A stretch of DNA of 64,000 nt. Source: Cryomorphaceae bacterium (GTDB taxonomy: Bacteria > Bacteroidota > Bacteroidia > Flavobacteriales_D > Sanyastnellaceae). A model generated the notes under the pieces. It saw only the letters and a program-made list of their open reading frames with translations, was not told the DNA's origin and did not search any database. Numbering within the stretch: position 1 is the stretch's first letter; the number at the start of each line of letters is the position of its first letter. The stretch spans positions 1-64,000 of the forward strand of contig WGNM01000034.1 of assembly GCA_016124575.1 (NCBI GenBank). Reading direction: 5' to 3'. A program made the position numbers and the translations under genes. This document shows, one piece after another, positions 16,406-25,902 of this stretch.

Positions 16406-17862
16406 TTGTAATCATAGTCTATGGGTTGTTGCTGATGTTCATTCTGGCGTATAGCCTGGTGCAACTGTCGTTGGCACGCACCTATGCGCGAAGTTTCAAA
16501 AGCCATCACGCGTTGGTTATCCCTGATGTGTTGGAAGCATGGCCCCCAGTTACTATTCAATTGCCTGTGTTCAATGAGTTGTATGTTGTTGAACGTCTGA
16601 TAGATGCCGTTGCAGCAATCGACTATCCTGCTGATAAACTGGAGATACAGGTTCTCGACGATGGAAATGATGATTCGGTTGAATTGGCCATAAACCGTGT
16701 GGCTTTTTGGAAAGGCAAAGGAATCAATATAGCACACATCCAACGTCCTGATCGGGTGGGATACAAGGCCGGTGCGCTGGCGTATGGTTTGGAAATTGCC
16801 AAGGGTGAGTTTACAGCGATTTTTGATGCAGACTTTATTCCTGATCCGCTGTTTCTTAGAAAGACAATACCTTTTTTAATGGCCGATTCTTCGTTGGGTG
16901 TGGTGCAGACAAAGTGGGAGCATGTGAATGAAGACTATTCGATGCTGACGCGTATGCAAGCTTTCGGACTGGATGCGCATTTTTCGGTGGAGCAGGTGGG
17001 GAGAAACGAAAAAGGACATTTCATCAACTTCAATGGTACTGCGGGTGTATGGAGAAATGCGTGCATTGCGGATGCTGGGGGGTGGCAACATGATACAATC
17101 ACCGAAGACTTAGATCTTAGCTACCGCGCGCAATTGAAAGGGTGGAAATTCAAATACCTCGAAGAGGTTGGCTCGCCGTCGGAATTGCCGGCAGAAATGA
17201 ATGGTCTTAAATCGCAGCAGTTTAGGTGGACGAAGGGTGCGGCTGAATGCGCAGTGAAGAATCTAGGCAAGGTTATCAGAAAAAAGGGCTTGCCTTTTTC
17301 AACTAAGCTGCACGCTATTTTTCACTTGATGAATAGCTTTGTCTTTTTATGCATCCTCGGCGCAGCAATGCTCAGTCTGCCAATACTCTGGGTGAAAATC
17401 AACAGGCCTGTGTATGATTTGCTCTTCAACCTGGCTGCCATATTCCTCATCGGTTTTTTAATTCTCGCCTATTTTTATTGGATGAGCAGAAAGCGGAAAA
17501 ATGAATCGGGCCTGAAATTTTTAGGATATTTTCCGCTGTTTTTATCAGTTTCAATGGGACTTTCTTTGCATAACAGTATTGCAGTCATTGAAGGGTATAT
17601 GGGTAAGAAGACACCGTTTGTGCGGACGCCAAAATATGCGTTGACAGAGAAAAATGGGACATGGACTGGCAAACGTTATGCTGCTTTGAAAGCCAATCCG
17701 CTGACCTTGGTAGAGCTGCTTTTGATGCTGTATTTTATTTTCGGAATGGTACTCGGTATTTCAAATTCGGAGTTTGGTTTGTTGCCATTTCATTTGATGC
17801 TCTCTTTCGGTTTTGGATATGTTGCATACATGTCGATAAAACACTCTCGTGGTGTCGAATAA
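16396..17862 (+). CDS. Membrane-bound GT2 glycosyltransferase, CESA-like
   Basis: A 488-residue processive-type GT2. One N-terminal transmembrane helix is followed by the catalytic domain: VTIQLPVFNELYVVERLID, VLDDGNDDS, DADFIPDP, TEDLDLSYRAQLKGW and the Q-x-x-R-W motif (QQFRWTKGAAE). Four or so C-terminal membrane helices follow (about 310-485). This is the set of D,D,D,QxxRW residues of cellulose-synthase-like enzymes, but family members also make mannans and glycolipids. The start is GTG at 16396, overlapping the previous gene by ten bases. No PilZ domain or cellulose operon genes are present. Confidence 0.88.
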   Translation: MELIVIIVYGLLLMFILAYSLVQLSLARTYARSFKSHHALVIPDVLEAWPPVTIQLPVFNELYVVERLIDAVAAIDYPADKLEIQVLDDGNDDSVELAINRVAFWKGKGINIAHIQRPDRVGYKAGALAYGLEIAKGEFTAIFDADFIPDPLFLRKTIPFLMADSSLGVVQTKWEHVNEDYSMLTRMQAFGLDAHFSVEQVGRNEKGHFINFNGTAGVWRNACIADAGGWQHDTITEDLDLSYRAQLKGWKFKYLEEVGSPSELPAEMNGLKSQQFRWTKGAAECAVKNLGKVIRKKGLPFSTKLHAIFHLMNSFVFLCILGAAMLSLPILWVKINRPVYDLLFNLAAIFLIGFLILAYFYWMSRKRKNESGLKFLGYFPLFLSVSMGLSLHNSIAVIEGYMGKKTPFVRTPKYALTEKNGTWTGKRYAALKANPLTLVELLLMLYFIFGMVLGISNSEFGLLPFHLMLSFGFGYVAYMSIKHSRGVE

Positions 17863-19156
17863 ATCACAGTTCTACCTGGCCATGTTTGTATTGGTGCTAG
17901 GTACCATCTACATGGGCTACCAGGTTGATCGTTCAAACAGTTGGAAGGTCATTGGTGGCTTCGCTGTGATGTTTGTGGCGATGTTTTTTGTCCTCAAGAA
18001 TGCAACAGGTATGACTTTTCGCACTTTGTTGCTACTTGGAATAGGGGTGAGGGCAGTGCTTCTTTTTTCTACTCCTCAGTTGTCTGACGATTACCATCGT
18101 TTTTTTTGGGATGGCTCCCTTACGTTGCATCAGGTAAATCCTTATCTGGTGCTGCCAGAAGGGGTAAATATGTCGGCTGATTCTACCGCTCCTGAAATGC
18201 AAGTTGCCTTGGAGCGTATGAATTCGGCAGAATACTACACGGTGTATCCTCCCATCAGTCAGGCTTATTACGCAGCAGCGGTGCTTTTCGGAAGCCACAC
18301 GATGTCGGGGTTTTTATTTTGGATGCACGTTTTTCTGCTTGTCGCAGAGTCGTTTTTGCTCCTCTTTATGGTTTTTCTCCTAGTGAAAACCGATAGAAAT
18401 CCGCAATTGATGGCGCTCTATGCCTTCAATCCGCTCGTCATCATCGAATTTTCGGGCAACCTGCATTTTGAGGGTGTCGTGCTTTTCTTTCTTGCCATCA
18501 CTGCGTGGATGTTGATGCACAGCAGGGTTTATCTGGCTGCTGTGCCTTTGGCAATGGCCATTTCAGTAAAGCTTCTTCCTTTGATTTTCCTGCCGTCAAT
18601 CTGGAATTGGCTCAAGAACAAACGTTACCTTTTTTATCTGCTGGTGTTTGCATTGTTCGCGGTTACTTTTGCTCCTTTCGTTTCTCGCGAGTTGCTGCTG
18701 CACTGGCATTCGAGTCTGAGCCTGTATTTCAAAACCTTCGAATTCAATGCCTCGCTGTACTACGCAGTGAATCGTGTGTGTGGCGCTTTTGTGGGTTTTA
18801 ATCCAATAGCGGTGGTGGGACCGTTGATGTCTGTTGTGGCTTTTGCAGGCATTCTGTTCGTCGCATTCAAAAAATCGTTTTCAATTCCTGAACGCATCTA
18901 TTGGTCTCTCTTTATTTACTTGTTGTGTGCCACTACCATTCATCCGTGGTATGTAGCTCCACTCATCGCATGGATGATCTTTACCAAACGACGTGAGGCT
19001 GTGGTGTGGACGTTCCTAGTAACCCTGAGTTACATCCATTATCACAACAATGCATTCTCAGAAAACTACGTATTCATCACGTTGGAATACATCCTTCTAT
19101 TTGCTGCCATCTTGACCCACAAGCGTTGGGCTCATCGGATGCCTTTGATGATATAA
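17849..19156 (+). CDS. GT-C type polyprenyl-phosphate mannosyltransferase-like membrane protein
   Basis: A 435-residue protein with about 11 hydrophobic helices. The first external loop has the acidic motif SDDYHRFFWDGSLTLHQVNP, and later YYTVYPPISQAYYAAA and LLPLIFLPSIWNW, which are shared by GT-C mannosyl/hexosyltransferases using lipid-linked donors. It would transfer a sugar on the periplasmic side. GTG at 17849 or 17852 is the start, overlapping the upstream gene by about 14 bases. Its 3' end overlaps the convergent DUF1704 gene by 25 bases. Donor and acceptor are unknown. Confidence 0.82.
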   Translation: MVSNKSQFYLAMFVLVLGTIYMGYQVDRSNSWKVIGGFAVMFVAMFFVLKNATGMTFRTLLLLGIGVRAVLLFSTPQLSDDYHRFFWDGSLTLHQVNPYLVLPEGVNMSADSTAPEMQVALERMNSAEYYTVYPPISQAYYAAAVLFGSHTMSGFLFWMHVFLLVAESFLLLFMVFLLVKTDRNPQLMALYAFNPLVIIEFSGNLHFEGVVLFFLAITAWMLMHSRVYLAAVPLAMAISVKLLPLIFLPSIWNWLKNKRYLFYLLVFALFAVTFAPFVSRELLLHWHSSLSLYFKTFEFNASLYYAVNRVCGAFVGFNPIAVVGPLMSVVAFAGILFVAFKKSFSIPERIYWSLFIYLLCATTIHPWYVAPLIAWMIFTKRREAVVWTFLVTLSYIHYHNNAFSENYVFITLEYILLFAAILTHKRWAHRMPLMI

Positions 19157-21135
19157 GCATAAATAGGATCATTTAAATCGGGTCGCGGATCAGCAAAGGC
19201 TTGGGTGATATACTTGGGCTGTTTCAAGATGCCTCGATCAATCAATTCTACAAGTGTGGTGTAGTATTCGATGGAGGTTTTGCCGATCAAAAGCGGACGG
19301 ATATCATTTCCAGAGCTCCAAAAATTGTAGATTTCTTTCAAGCCACGCAGGTACAAATGATCTTTGGTAAATCCACCGCCGCGGTAGATGCGCGTAACCA
19401 AATAATAGGCGTCATTAACATCCATGCGAAGCTCTTGCACCATCCTTTGATAGGTTTGCACGAAAGTCGCTCCGTTCGAAAGCATTTCGGTAGCAATTAC
19501 GCGCTGGCCGAGTTCTTTCAATCGTTTCATCATGACGTTGCCCGAAAGGTACTCACTCAAAACAGCTAAGCCTTCTTGTGTCTTGGTGTTCACGGGCATG
19601 CCTACACTAAGAATTTTTAAGGGCTGTTCGGCGCAGTTCATGGTGGTAACCATGTGGACGCCAATTTCGTGGTGCATGAGGTATTGCAGTCCTTTTTCAC
19701 TAAAAGTAGCCCCCTTTTTCAAGATCACTTTCTTCTGACTGTTCGATACCATGGCATCGGCAACAAGGTGTTTTGAAACTTCAATTTTTCCTGTAAAACC
19801 ATATTCATCAAAGCTCTTTTTGAAAAGTGCAATGGCGTCGTTTACATCGAGTTTCTTCTCCATCCGAGGCTCTTCAACTGGAGGTAGGTGCTGCAAAAAC
19901 CAAGCGTTGCGCATATCGGCTTCGTTTGGCTCTCCGAAGTAACGCAGTGAGTTGTATAAAAAACGCTCTGTGCCAAGTGAAGCGAGCATGTCGATCTTGT
20001 CGCTAAACGCATTGATCACTCCTTCATACAATCGCTGCAAGTGGATGTCTTGAATCTTCTCCAACTCCAAGCGGTGCAATTTGCGCTTTAACCCAAACGT
20101 ATCAATGTTTATTGGTCGGTATGAAAAGTCTGGATTCTCGGTACAACGGCTATCGAAGAATTTTTTCTTCTGCTTTTCAACGTTTGTGGGATTGACAAAA
20201 CTAAGCAGCTCAAAATTTTTCAACATGGCGTGCAATTCGTTGTCGATCTTCTTTAAATCTTGTCCGACATCGTGCGAAAGCAATTTCGATTTTTTGTTGT
20301 GCTTCCAGTTGGTGAAGTTGTCGGCGAACAATTGTGCATGTCCAACAATGGCCTTCTTCAACGCTTCCTTCAGTCGCTTGATGATTTCTGGATAGGGCTC
20401 GCCATTCTCCTCGTTGCAGTATATTTTGCTTACTTCGGTGGCCAGCACCAAGGTGTTTTCAAAATTCTTGGTGATGAATTCAAGGTTGTAACCACGACCA
20501 AAGAAAACGTCGTTGATGGCCGATTTGTTGACAATTCCATTTGGCAATTCAATGCCGCTCAACTCTTTTTTCCATGCCTTAACCATCTTGCCGTATTTCT
20601 TCTCATCAATGAGCTCGGCGCCAATGTTGAAGACTGGGACATCTCTTTCCCAACGTTTGTAGTTGTAAGAGTGCATGTCGTAAACAACACAGCCATCAAA
20701 CAAGCTCTCTAACTTCGAAATCAATGCATGCGTTACGCGGTAATAGTTCCTGTGCTTAGACAAACTGCGCTCTCTTTCGGCTTTGGTTAACGCTTGCTTC
20801 CAAACTTTTTTGCCCCACGCTTCTTTGTAAATACAGGTTTCTGGCTTGCGGTTCAAATCGTATTCGAAACGAGAATCTTTTCCAGCTAGCACTATCGGCA
20901 TCGATGATATAAAGTCGGCGGTGTAAGGATCTTCTTCATACCACCGTTCATAATCGGTTAGGGCTGTTTTAAGCTTTAACTCGTTCCTGAAGGCATGTCC
21001 GTCGTGAATCGCTGTGCACACATAAGGCACGTATTCTTTGATGGCTATTCTAAACCCACCGTCTTTGCTCGTGGCTTCAAATATTTCACCTTTTTCTATG
21101 CGGCGGATAATGTCGTCAATGGTTAAACTAAGCAT
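19132..21135 (-). CDS. Fusion of N-formylglutamate amidohydrolase and DUF1704 (QEGLA) metallopeptidase
   Basis: A 667-residue cytoplasmic protein with two enzyme domains. Residues about 30-260 match N-formylglutamate amidohydrolase: AIHDGH (42-47), SRFEYDLNR (88-96) and DMHSYN (153-158), which supply zinc and substrate ligands. Residues about 330-667 are DUF1704 (named after the QEGLA motif and related to the MATCAP tyrosine carboxypeptidases): HEIGVH (489-494, HExxxH) and TQEGLAVLSEYL (QEGLA 520-524). The start overlaps the upstream GshB-like gene by eight bases. Together they suggest a system that forms and removes amide-linked amino acids. The substrate is unknown. Confidence 0.85.
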   Translation of the reverse strand: MLSLTIDDIIRRIEKGEIFEATSKDGGFRIAIKEYVPYVCTAIHDGHAFRNELKLKTALTDYERWYEEDPYTADFISSMPIVLAGKDSRFEYDLNRKPETCIYKEAWGKKVWKQALTKAERERSLSKHRNYYRVTHALISKLESLFDGCVVYDMHSYNYKRWERDVPVFNIGAELIDEKKYGKMVKAWKKELSGIELPNGIVNKSAINDVFFGRGYNLEFITKNFENTLVLATEVSKIYCNEENGEPYPEIIKRLKEALKKAIVGHAQLFADNFTNWKHNKKSKLLSHDVGQDLKKIDNELHAMLKNFELLSFVNPTNVEKQKKKFFDSRCTENPDFSYRPINIDTFGLKRKLHRLELEKIQDIHLQRLYEGVINAFSDKIDMLASLGTERFLYNSLRYFGEPNEADMRNAWFLQHLPPVEEPRMEKKLDVNDAIALFKKSFDEYGFTGKIEVSKHLVADAMVSNSQKKVILKKGATFSEKGLQYLMHHEIGVHMVTTMNCAEQPLKILSVGMPVNTKTQEGLAVLSEYLSGNVMMKRLKELGQRVIATEMLSNGATFVQTYQRMVQELRMDVNDAYYLVTRIYRGGGFTKDHLYLRGLKEIYNFWSSGNDIRPLLIGKTSIEYYTTLVELIDRGILKQPKYITQAFADPRPDLNDPIYAYIIKGIR

Positions 21136-22156
21136 CCTTCACTGTTTTTCGCAATTCCCCCCGTCTTACGCTTGATGTCTCTTTCGATTTTACCGAATCA
21201 TCACAATAATCGATGACTTTCTTCTGCAAATTCGTTTTGTTTAGCTTGTTGATGTAGGTAATTCCACCCGGACTAAGCACGTTCACTTCGATGAGTTTTC
21301 CTTCGATGAGGTCCAATCCAACGAAAAACAAGCCGTCTTTCACGAGTTTTGACCCGACCACTTTACAAAGTCGTTTTTCTGCTTTGTTCAATACGTGCTT
21401 TTCATACGTTCCTCCTGCTGAAAGATTTGAACGTGCATCGCCTTCGGCAGGAACCCTGCGCATAGCTCCTATTGGTTCGCCATGCAGCATGAGCACACGT
21501 ATGTCGCCTTTTTCAGCACCTTCTACATACTCTTGAACAATCACATAACTGCTGTCGTCTTTCCCCGTGTTGATATAAAAATCAAGGAGTGAACTGATGT
21601 TTTTATCTGCTCCTTTTTCTAAGACAATTACCCCGCTGCCACCATAACCGTTAAGCGGCTTCATGATCATCTTGTCGGCGTTGCTCTCTTTGATGACGCG
21701 CTGCAAATACTCTTTGTTCTTCGAAACGTGAGTAACCGGTATAATCTCTTTCTTCGGGTCGTGAAAGGCGGCGGTGTAGAGTTTGTTGTTGGCTTCTCTC
21801 AATCCTTCTATGGAGTTGATGATGAAAACGTCGTTTTTCACTGAGTCCAAAAAGTTCAACACAATGGAATCAAGCGGTGGATTTGCTCGCATGAAAATAA
21901 CGTCGAATCCTGCCAATGGCAACATCTGTTCTTTGAATTTCGCTGCTTTGTAAAAAGCGGGTATCGACTTCGGGACTTTTCCTTTTTCGAATACTTTACA
22001 AAACGCCATCGGCGTGGAGTCGCGAATGGTGAGGTTGGCTCCAACAGTCATGGCCACAGTATATCCGCGATCAACTGTTTCGTGAATCAATCTCAATGTG
22101 GTGTCGTTTAACGGTTTCACGCGCTCCCACGGGTACATTATGAATAGGTAGTTCAT
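21128..22156 (-). CDS. ATP-grasp ligase, glutathione synthetase (GshB)-like
   Basis: A 342-residue protein with the GshB layout. The N-terminal substrate domain contains FMRANPPLDS (88-97; GshB has MRKDPPFD). The ATP-grasp core has KPLNGYGGSGVIVLEKG (166-182), IVQEYVEGAEKGDIRVLMLH and LDLIEGKLIEVNVLSPGGI with the metal-binding Glu/Asn. No GshA is nearby and many Bacteroidota lack glutathione, so the acceptor may be another peptide or amino acid. It is the first gene of a two-gene operon with the FGase-DUF1704 fusion, which argues for a joint role. Confidence 0.85.
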   Translation of the reverse strand: MNYLFIMYPWERVKPLNDTTLRLIHETVDRGYTVAMTVGANLTIRDSTPMAFCKVFEKGKVPKSIPAFYKAAKFKEQMLPLAGFDVIFMRANPPLDSIVLNFLDSVKNDVFIINSIEGLREANNKLYTAAFHDPKKEIIPVTHVSKNKEYLQRVIKESNADKMIMKPLNGYGGSGVIVLEKGADKNISSLLDFYINTGKDDSSYVIVQEYVEGAEKGDIRVLMLHGEPIGAMRRVPAEGDARSNLSAGGTYEKHVLNKAEKRLCKVVGSKLVKDGLFFVGLDLIEGKLIEVNVLSPGGITYINKLNKTNLQKKVIDYCDDSVKSKETSSVRRGELRKTVKDA

Positions 22157-22443
22157 TCTTTTCTGTCGTTTTTCTTTCGGGCTAAATGTATGCGATTTAC
22201 ATAAACCCGATGTAAATTTTGTCCCAACTTATAAGCGAATCTTAAATTATTCGCTGCTCTTCTCTGATCGCTGTCTGTGGTAGCAGTGGTACGCAGTTTT
22301 TAAGTTTTGGTTTTACCATTGAATTAATGCGGTTATTTTGTTCTTCAGACACCCAAACTGCTTGCTGATTTTTTCAGATATTGTGACTCCTTTTATACCT
22401 AATTATGAGATTTTCAATCGTTACTACTCAGCGCCTCAAAGCC

Positions 22444-25400
22444 ATGAAATACGTTTTTTCTTTTCTCTTCCTCGCAGGATGTTTAATGGGTGCTGCCAAT
22501 CCCGGTGATACTACCATTGTTCAGACATTCTCTTTTGAAGAACAAAACAACCCCAACACGGCATACGATTCACCCGGTCGTCGCTGGTTTTCTTTTCCCG
22601 ACGACAATACCTCTTACCGAAAAGTGTTAATGTACCACAAGCTGAAGTGCTTTGAAGATGGTGGAGCAGGTGGTTTGGCTTTCCCATGCGGTGAATGGGA
22701 TTATCTGACTTACAACTACCTTTTTGAACATACGGGTGAACTTGACTCTGCAGCTTTGCAACATCCGTTCTATCTGCTCGATAATCAGGATTTTGAATCG
22801 GTAGATCTAATTGAAACGCCGAGGTTCAATTTTCTGACGTTGCAATACGACGCGCTCGATATTCAGGGGGTTGCAAACATAAACGATTATCAAGTTGGCG
22901 CTGCTAATGGCGATTCACCAGATGTCTTTAAGGCCGATAATTCACAACATCGCTATCAAGCAATATATACCGCTGAAGAGCTTTTGAACGCTGGCCTAAC
23001 GGCTGGAGATATCAATCGTATCTCTTTTCCTGTTGTGTCTGGTGGGGTGATGGATTATGTTTGTATAAAATTAGGAGCGCGCTCTGGTTTCGCATTCAAT
23101 GGTTTCGATAATGGGACTTTCTCCACGGTTTTCGAAGATGATCTTACGCTGTCGGCAGGTACCCAAACAATTGCACTGACCAATGCATTTACTTGGGATG
23201 GAGTATCGGATATTCTTGTCGATATATCGTCTTTCAATAGCGATCTCGCTCAAAGCATTCTCATCGGTGCAGAATCGTCGATGAGCCAAGCCATCGCCAG
23301 CGGAGGTGCAAATGAAAGCTATATGCGCTTTAATTGGAATGATGAAATAAAGGTTCCTGCTTCTGTTTTTTCTACCATTGATGAGGCTGTTACAATTTCT
23401 TTTTGGTTGCGTGGCGATGCCGATTTCCAGCCAGAGAATGGAACTGTATTTGAAGGCGTGGATGCCGCTAACAATCGTGTTCTAAACAGCCATTTGCCTT
23501 GGAGCAACTCACGTGTTTACTGGGATGCTGGATGGGATGCTGGCTACGACCGCATCGATAAAGCTGCAACCGAAGCCGATTTTGAAGGGGAATGGAATCA
23601 CTGGGCGTTCACCAAAGACAATGGCACGGGTGATATGAGGATCTACCTGAATGGTGTCCTCTGGCACAGTGGCTCTGGTTTCGATAACCCGATGTCGGGA
23701 ATTGTGAAGTTCTCCATCGGCGCTGCCACGGGCTGGTCGAACTTCTACCACGGCGACATCGATGAATTCCGTATTTTCAATGCCGCGCTCTCTGAAGCTG
23801 AAATCGCTAGCTCACTTGCTGCAGATATCGATGTCGCTCACCCGTTATACAACCAAATGGTCTTGAACTATACGTTCGATCATCCTTTCGGAACGGAAGC
23901 TATCGACTTGAGTGCGTCGGCAACAAATGGCATTCTCGCTGGTTCGCCGCAACAAAAACTATTTATGCCGTGGGAGCTTTCTAATACGTATGCGATGCTC
24001 AATGAGCGGGCTGTGCTTTCGTTCGGACATGCTGATTATACGGTGGCGGTTGTTCCAAGTGCGATAAATATTCCTATGCTGGCAGAATATTCAATTTTAA
24101 CTGAGTGGGAAGTGGCCGACAATGATGTTCACATTGTAAGTGCTATCGCGCATTGGTTGCCGGGTGATGTGTTGTACTTCTATGAAGATGGAGAAGTGTA
24201 CGATGCCGTGCAGGATACAAATCCAACGGAGACGTTTACAAATGATGTATTGGACTATTTTGGTGCGCCGTTCGAAGTGATAAACCGCTTTGAGCTCGGT
24301 CGTTTTATTACTCCATACGGTATTCAATTGGATCTCGAGGAGGGGTGGACCTGGGTTTTTGATGTTACCGATTACGAAAAACTCCTCCACGGAGAAGTTG
24401 AACTGGAAGCCGGTAACTGGCAAGAACTGCTTGACCTGAAATTTGTATTCATTGAAGGTACCGCTCCGCGGGATGTGAAACGTATCGAAACGCTTTGGAG
24501 AGGATCTTTCGGGTTAAGCACATTCGAAGAACAAGTGGGCGTGAAATCGGTAGATGTTTTAGATGGCGAGACGATGTTTCGATTGAAAACAAGGGCGTCG
24601 GGTCATGGATTTGGAACAGGTAACAATTGCGCTGAATTTTGCTTCAATCAACACAAGGTGAAGGTAAATGGCTCTCAACAATGGGCGTGGGAAATCATGC
24701 AAGAATGTGCAGATAATCCGCTCTATCCGCAAGGTGGGACGTGGATATACGACCGAGCTGCCTGGTGTCCGGGTGCTCCTGTGGCAACACAAGACCTTGA
24801 ACTAACGCCTTTTGTTTCGGGTGATCAGTTTGAGGTGGACTATGATATTACGTATGATCCGTATGGGAATTATGTCTTTGAAGGACAAATCGTTGCATAC
24901 GGCGATATGAACCATCAAAACGATGTTGAACTCGATTGGATCATTTCTCCAAGTGATTGGAAAATCAATAGCCGCGTAAACCCTATCTGCGATGAGCCTG
25001 TGGTGCGCATCGAAAACGCTGGCGCGCAAACGTTGACTTCGTGTGTTATTACTTACAATGCGGGTGGTAGCAATGAATCGATGACATGGACTGGCTCGCT
25101 GGAACCTTTCCAAACTGAAGATGTGACCCTCGAAATTAGCGATCCTGCTTTCTGGTCCGGTAGCCCCGATGAGGTGCAGTTGTTTACGGTAAATGTGAGC
25201 TCGCCAAATGGTGTGGCTGATGAATACGAGGCGAATAATACGGGGACAAGCACCTTCAATCGTCCTCCTGTTTATACCTACGGCACGGGTGCCGACGATG
25301 ATAACCGTCTAATCATTTGGACCAAAACGAACAATGCTCCTTGGGAAACAGAAGTACGCATCGAAACGCTTGATGGTGAGGTGGTGTTCTTTCGCGACGA

Positions 25401-25896
25401 TTACAGCACGGCAAACACGAACTACCGCGATACCATTCAGTTGAATGCGGGCTGCTATAAAGCAATTCTCAGCGATTCAGATGAAGATGGCTTGAGCTTT
25501 TTTGCCAACAATGATGGCAGTGGTTTCTGTCGTTTTAAGAAGGTTGCAGGAGCGAATTTTATCGCTTTCGAACCTGATTTCGGTAAAGAAATCATCCACT
25601 ATTTCCAGTTTGAAACGGGGCTCACCACGGTTGAAGAATGGGTTGCTGATAAGCCGTTTTTAACGGTATACCCAAACCCAGGTAACAATGAAATGATGGT
25701 GAAAACTGGTCGGTGGAAGAATGATTTGGTGTGGACGCTTTTTGATGTCAATGGTCAAGCTGTAAAGGCCGGTAGCCACCGGTTAAATAGTGGTGATTTT
25801 TTCAGTGTGAACACACGCGAAATAGCTGCTGGATTGTATTTCTTGGTGGTTGACGATGGTAAAACACGTGTCAGCTCTCGCTGGATGAAAGAGTAG
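22444..25896 (+). CDS. Secreted PNGase F-like deglycosylase with inserted LamG region and T9SS type A signal
   Basis: About 1150 residues from ATG 22444 (signal peptide ending MGAA). Residues about 20-100 match the start of the PNGase F N-domain with CGEWDY (Asp86, aligned to catalytic Asp60). After a roughly 500-residue insertion containing a LamG/concanavalin-like domain (about 300-460), PNGase F homology resumes at GRFITPYG (619) and FIEGTAP (Glu671, like Glu118). It continues through NCAEFCFNQH (Glu731, like Glu206) and YDRAAWCPGAPV. The last 75 residues are a T9SS type A domain (VYPNPGNN, AAGLYFLVV). It probably releases N-glycans from proteins outside the cell. Alignment is by eye. Confidence 0.85.
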   Translation: MKYVFSFLFLAGCLMGAANPGDTTIVQTFSFEEQNNPNTAYDSPGRRWFSFPDDNTSYRKVLMYHKLKCFEDGGAGGLAFPCGEWDYLTYNYLFEHTGELDSAALQHPFYLLDNQDFESVDLIETPRFNFLTLQYDALDIQGVANINDYQVGAANGDSPDVFKADNSQHRYQAIYTAEELLNAGLTAGDINRISFPVVSGGVMDYVCIKLGARSGFAFNGFDNGTFSTVFEDDLTLSAGTQTIALTNAFTWDGVSDILVDISSFNSDLAQSILIGAESSMSQAIASGGANESYMRFNWNDEIKVPASVFSTIDEAVTISFWLRGDADFQPENGTVFEGVDAANNRVLNSHLPWSNSRVYWDAGWDAGYDRIDKAATEADFEGEWNHWAFTKDNGTGDMRIYLNGVLWHSGSGFDNPMSGIVKFSIGAATGWSNFYHGDIDEFRIFNAALSEAEIASSLAADIDVAHPLYNQMVLNYTFDHPFGTEAIDLSASATNGILAGSPQQKLFMPWELSNTYAMLNERAVLSFGHADYTVAVVPSAINIPMLAEYSILTEWEVADNDVHIVSAIAHWLPGDVLYFYEDGEVYDAVQDTNPTETFTNDVLDYFGAPFEVINRFELGRFITPYGIQLDLEEGWTWVFDVTDYEKLLHGEVELEAGNWQELLDLKFVFIEGTAPRDVKRIETLWRGSFGLSTFEEQVGVKSVDVLDGETMFRLKTRASGHGFGTGNNCAEFCFNQHKVKVNGSQQWAWEIMQECADNPLYPQGGTWIYDRAAWCPGAPVATQDLELTPFVSGDQFEVDYDITYDPYGNYVFEGQIVAYGDMNHQNDVELDWIISPSDWKINSRVNPICDEPVVRIENAGAQTLTSCVITYNAGGSNESMTWTGSLEPFQTEDVTLEISDPAFWSGSPDEVQLFTVNVSSPNGVADEYEANNTGTSTFNRPPVYTYGTGADDDNRLIIWTKTNNAPWETEVRIETLDGEVVFFRDDYSTANTNYRDTIQLNAGCYKAILSDSDEDGLSFFANNDGSGFCRFKKVAGANFIAFEPDFGKEIIHYFQFETGLTTVEEWVADKPFLTVYPNPGNNEMMVKTGRWKNDLVWTLFDVNGQAVKAGSHRLNSGDFFSVNTREIAAGLYFLVVDDGKTRVSSRWMKE

Positions 25897-25902
25897 GTCT
25901 TT

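Noticed and set aside
16396-17862. Cellulose synthase operon (bcs)
   Set aside because: The catalytic motifs fit, but there is no PilZ domain and no BcsB, BcsC or BcsZ nearby.
22157-22443. Possible extra gene or RNA in the gap before the PNGase F-like gene
   Set aside because: No open frame, hairpin or tRNA-like fold stands out; it is an A/T-rich divergent promoter region.
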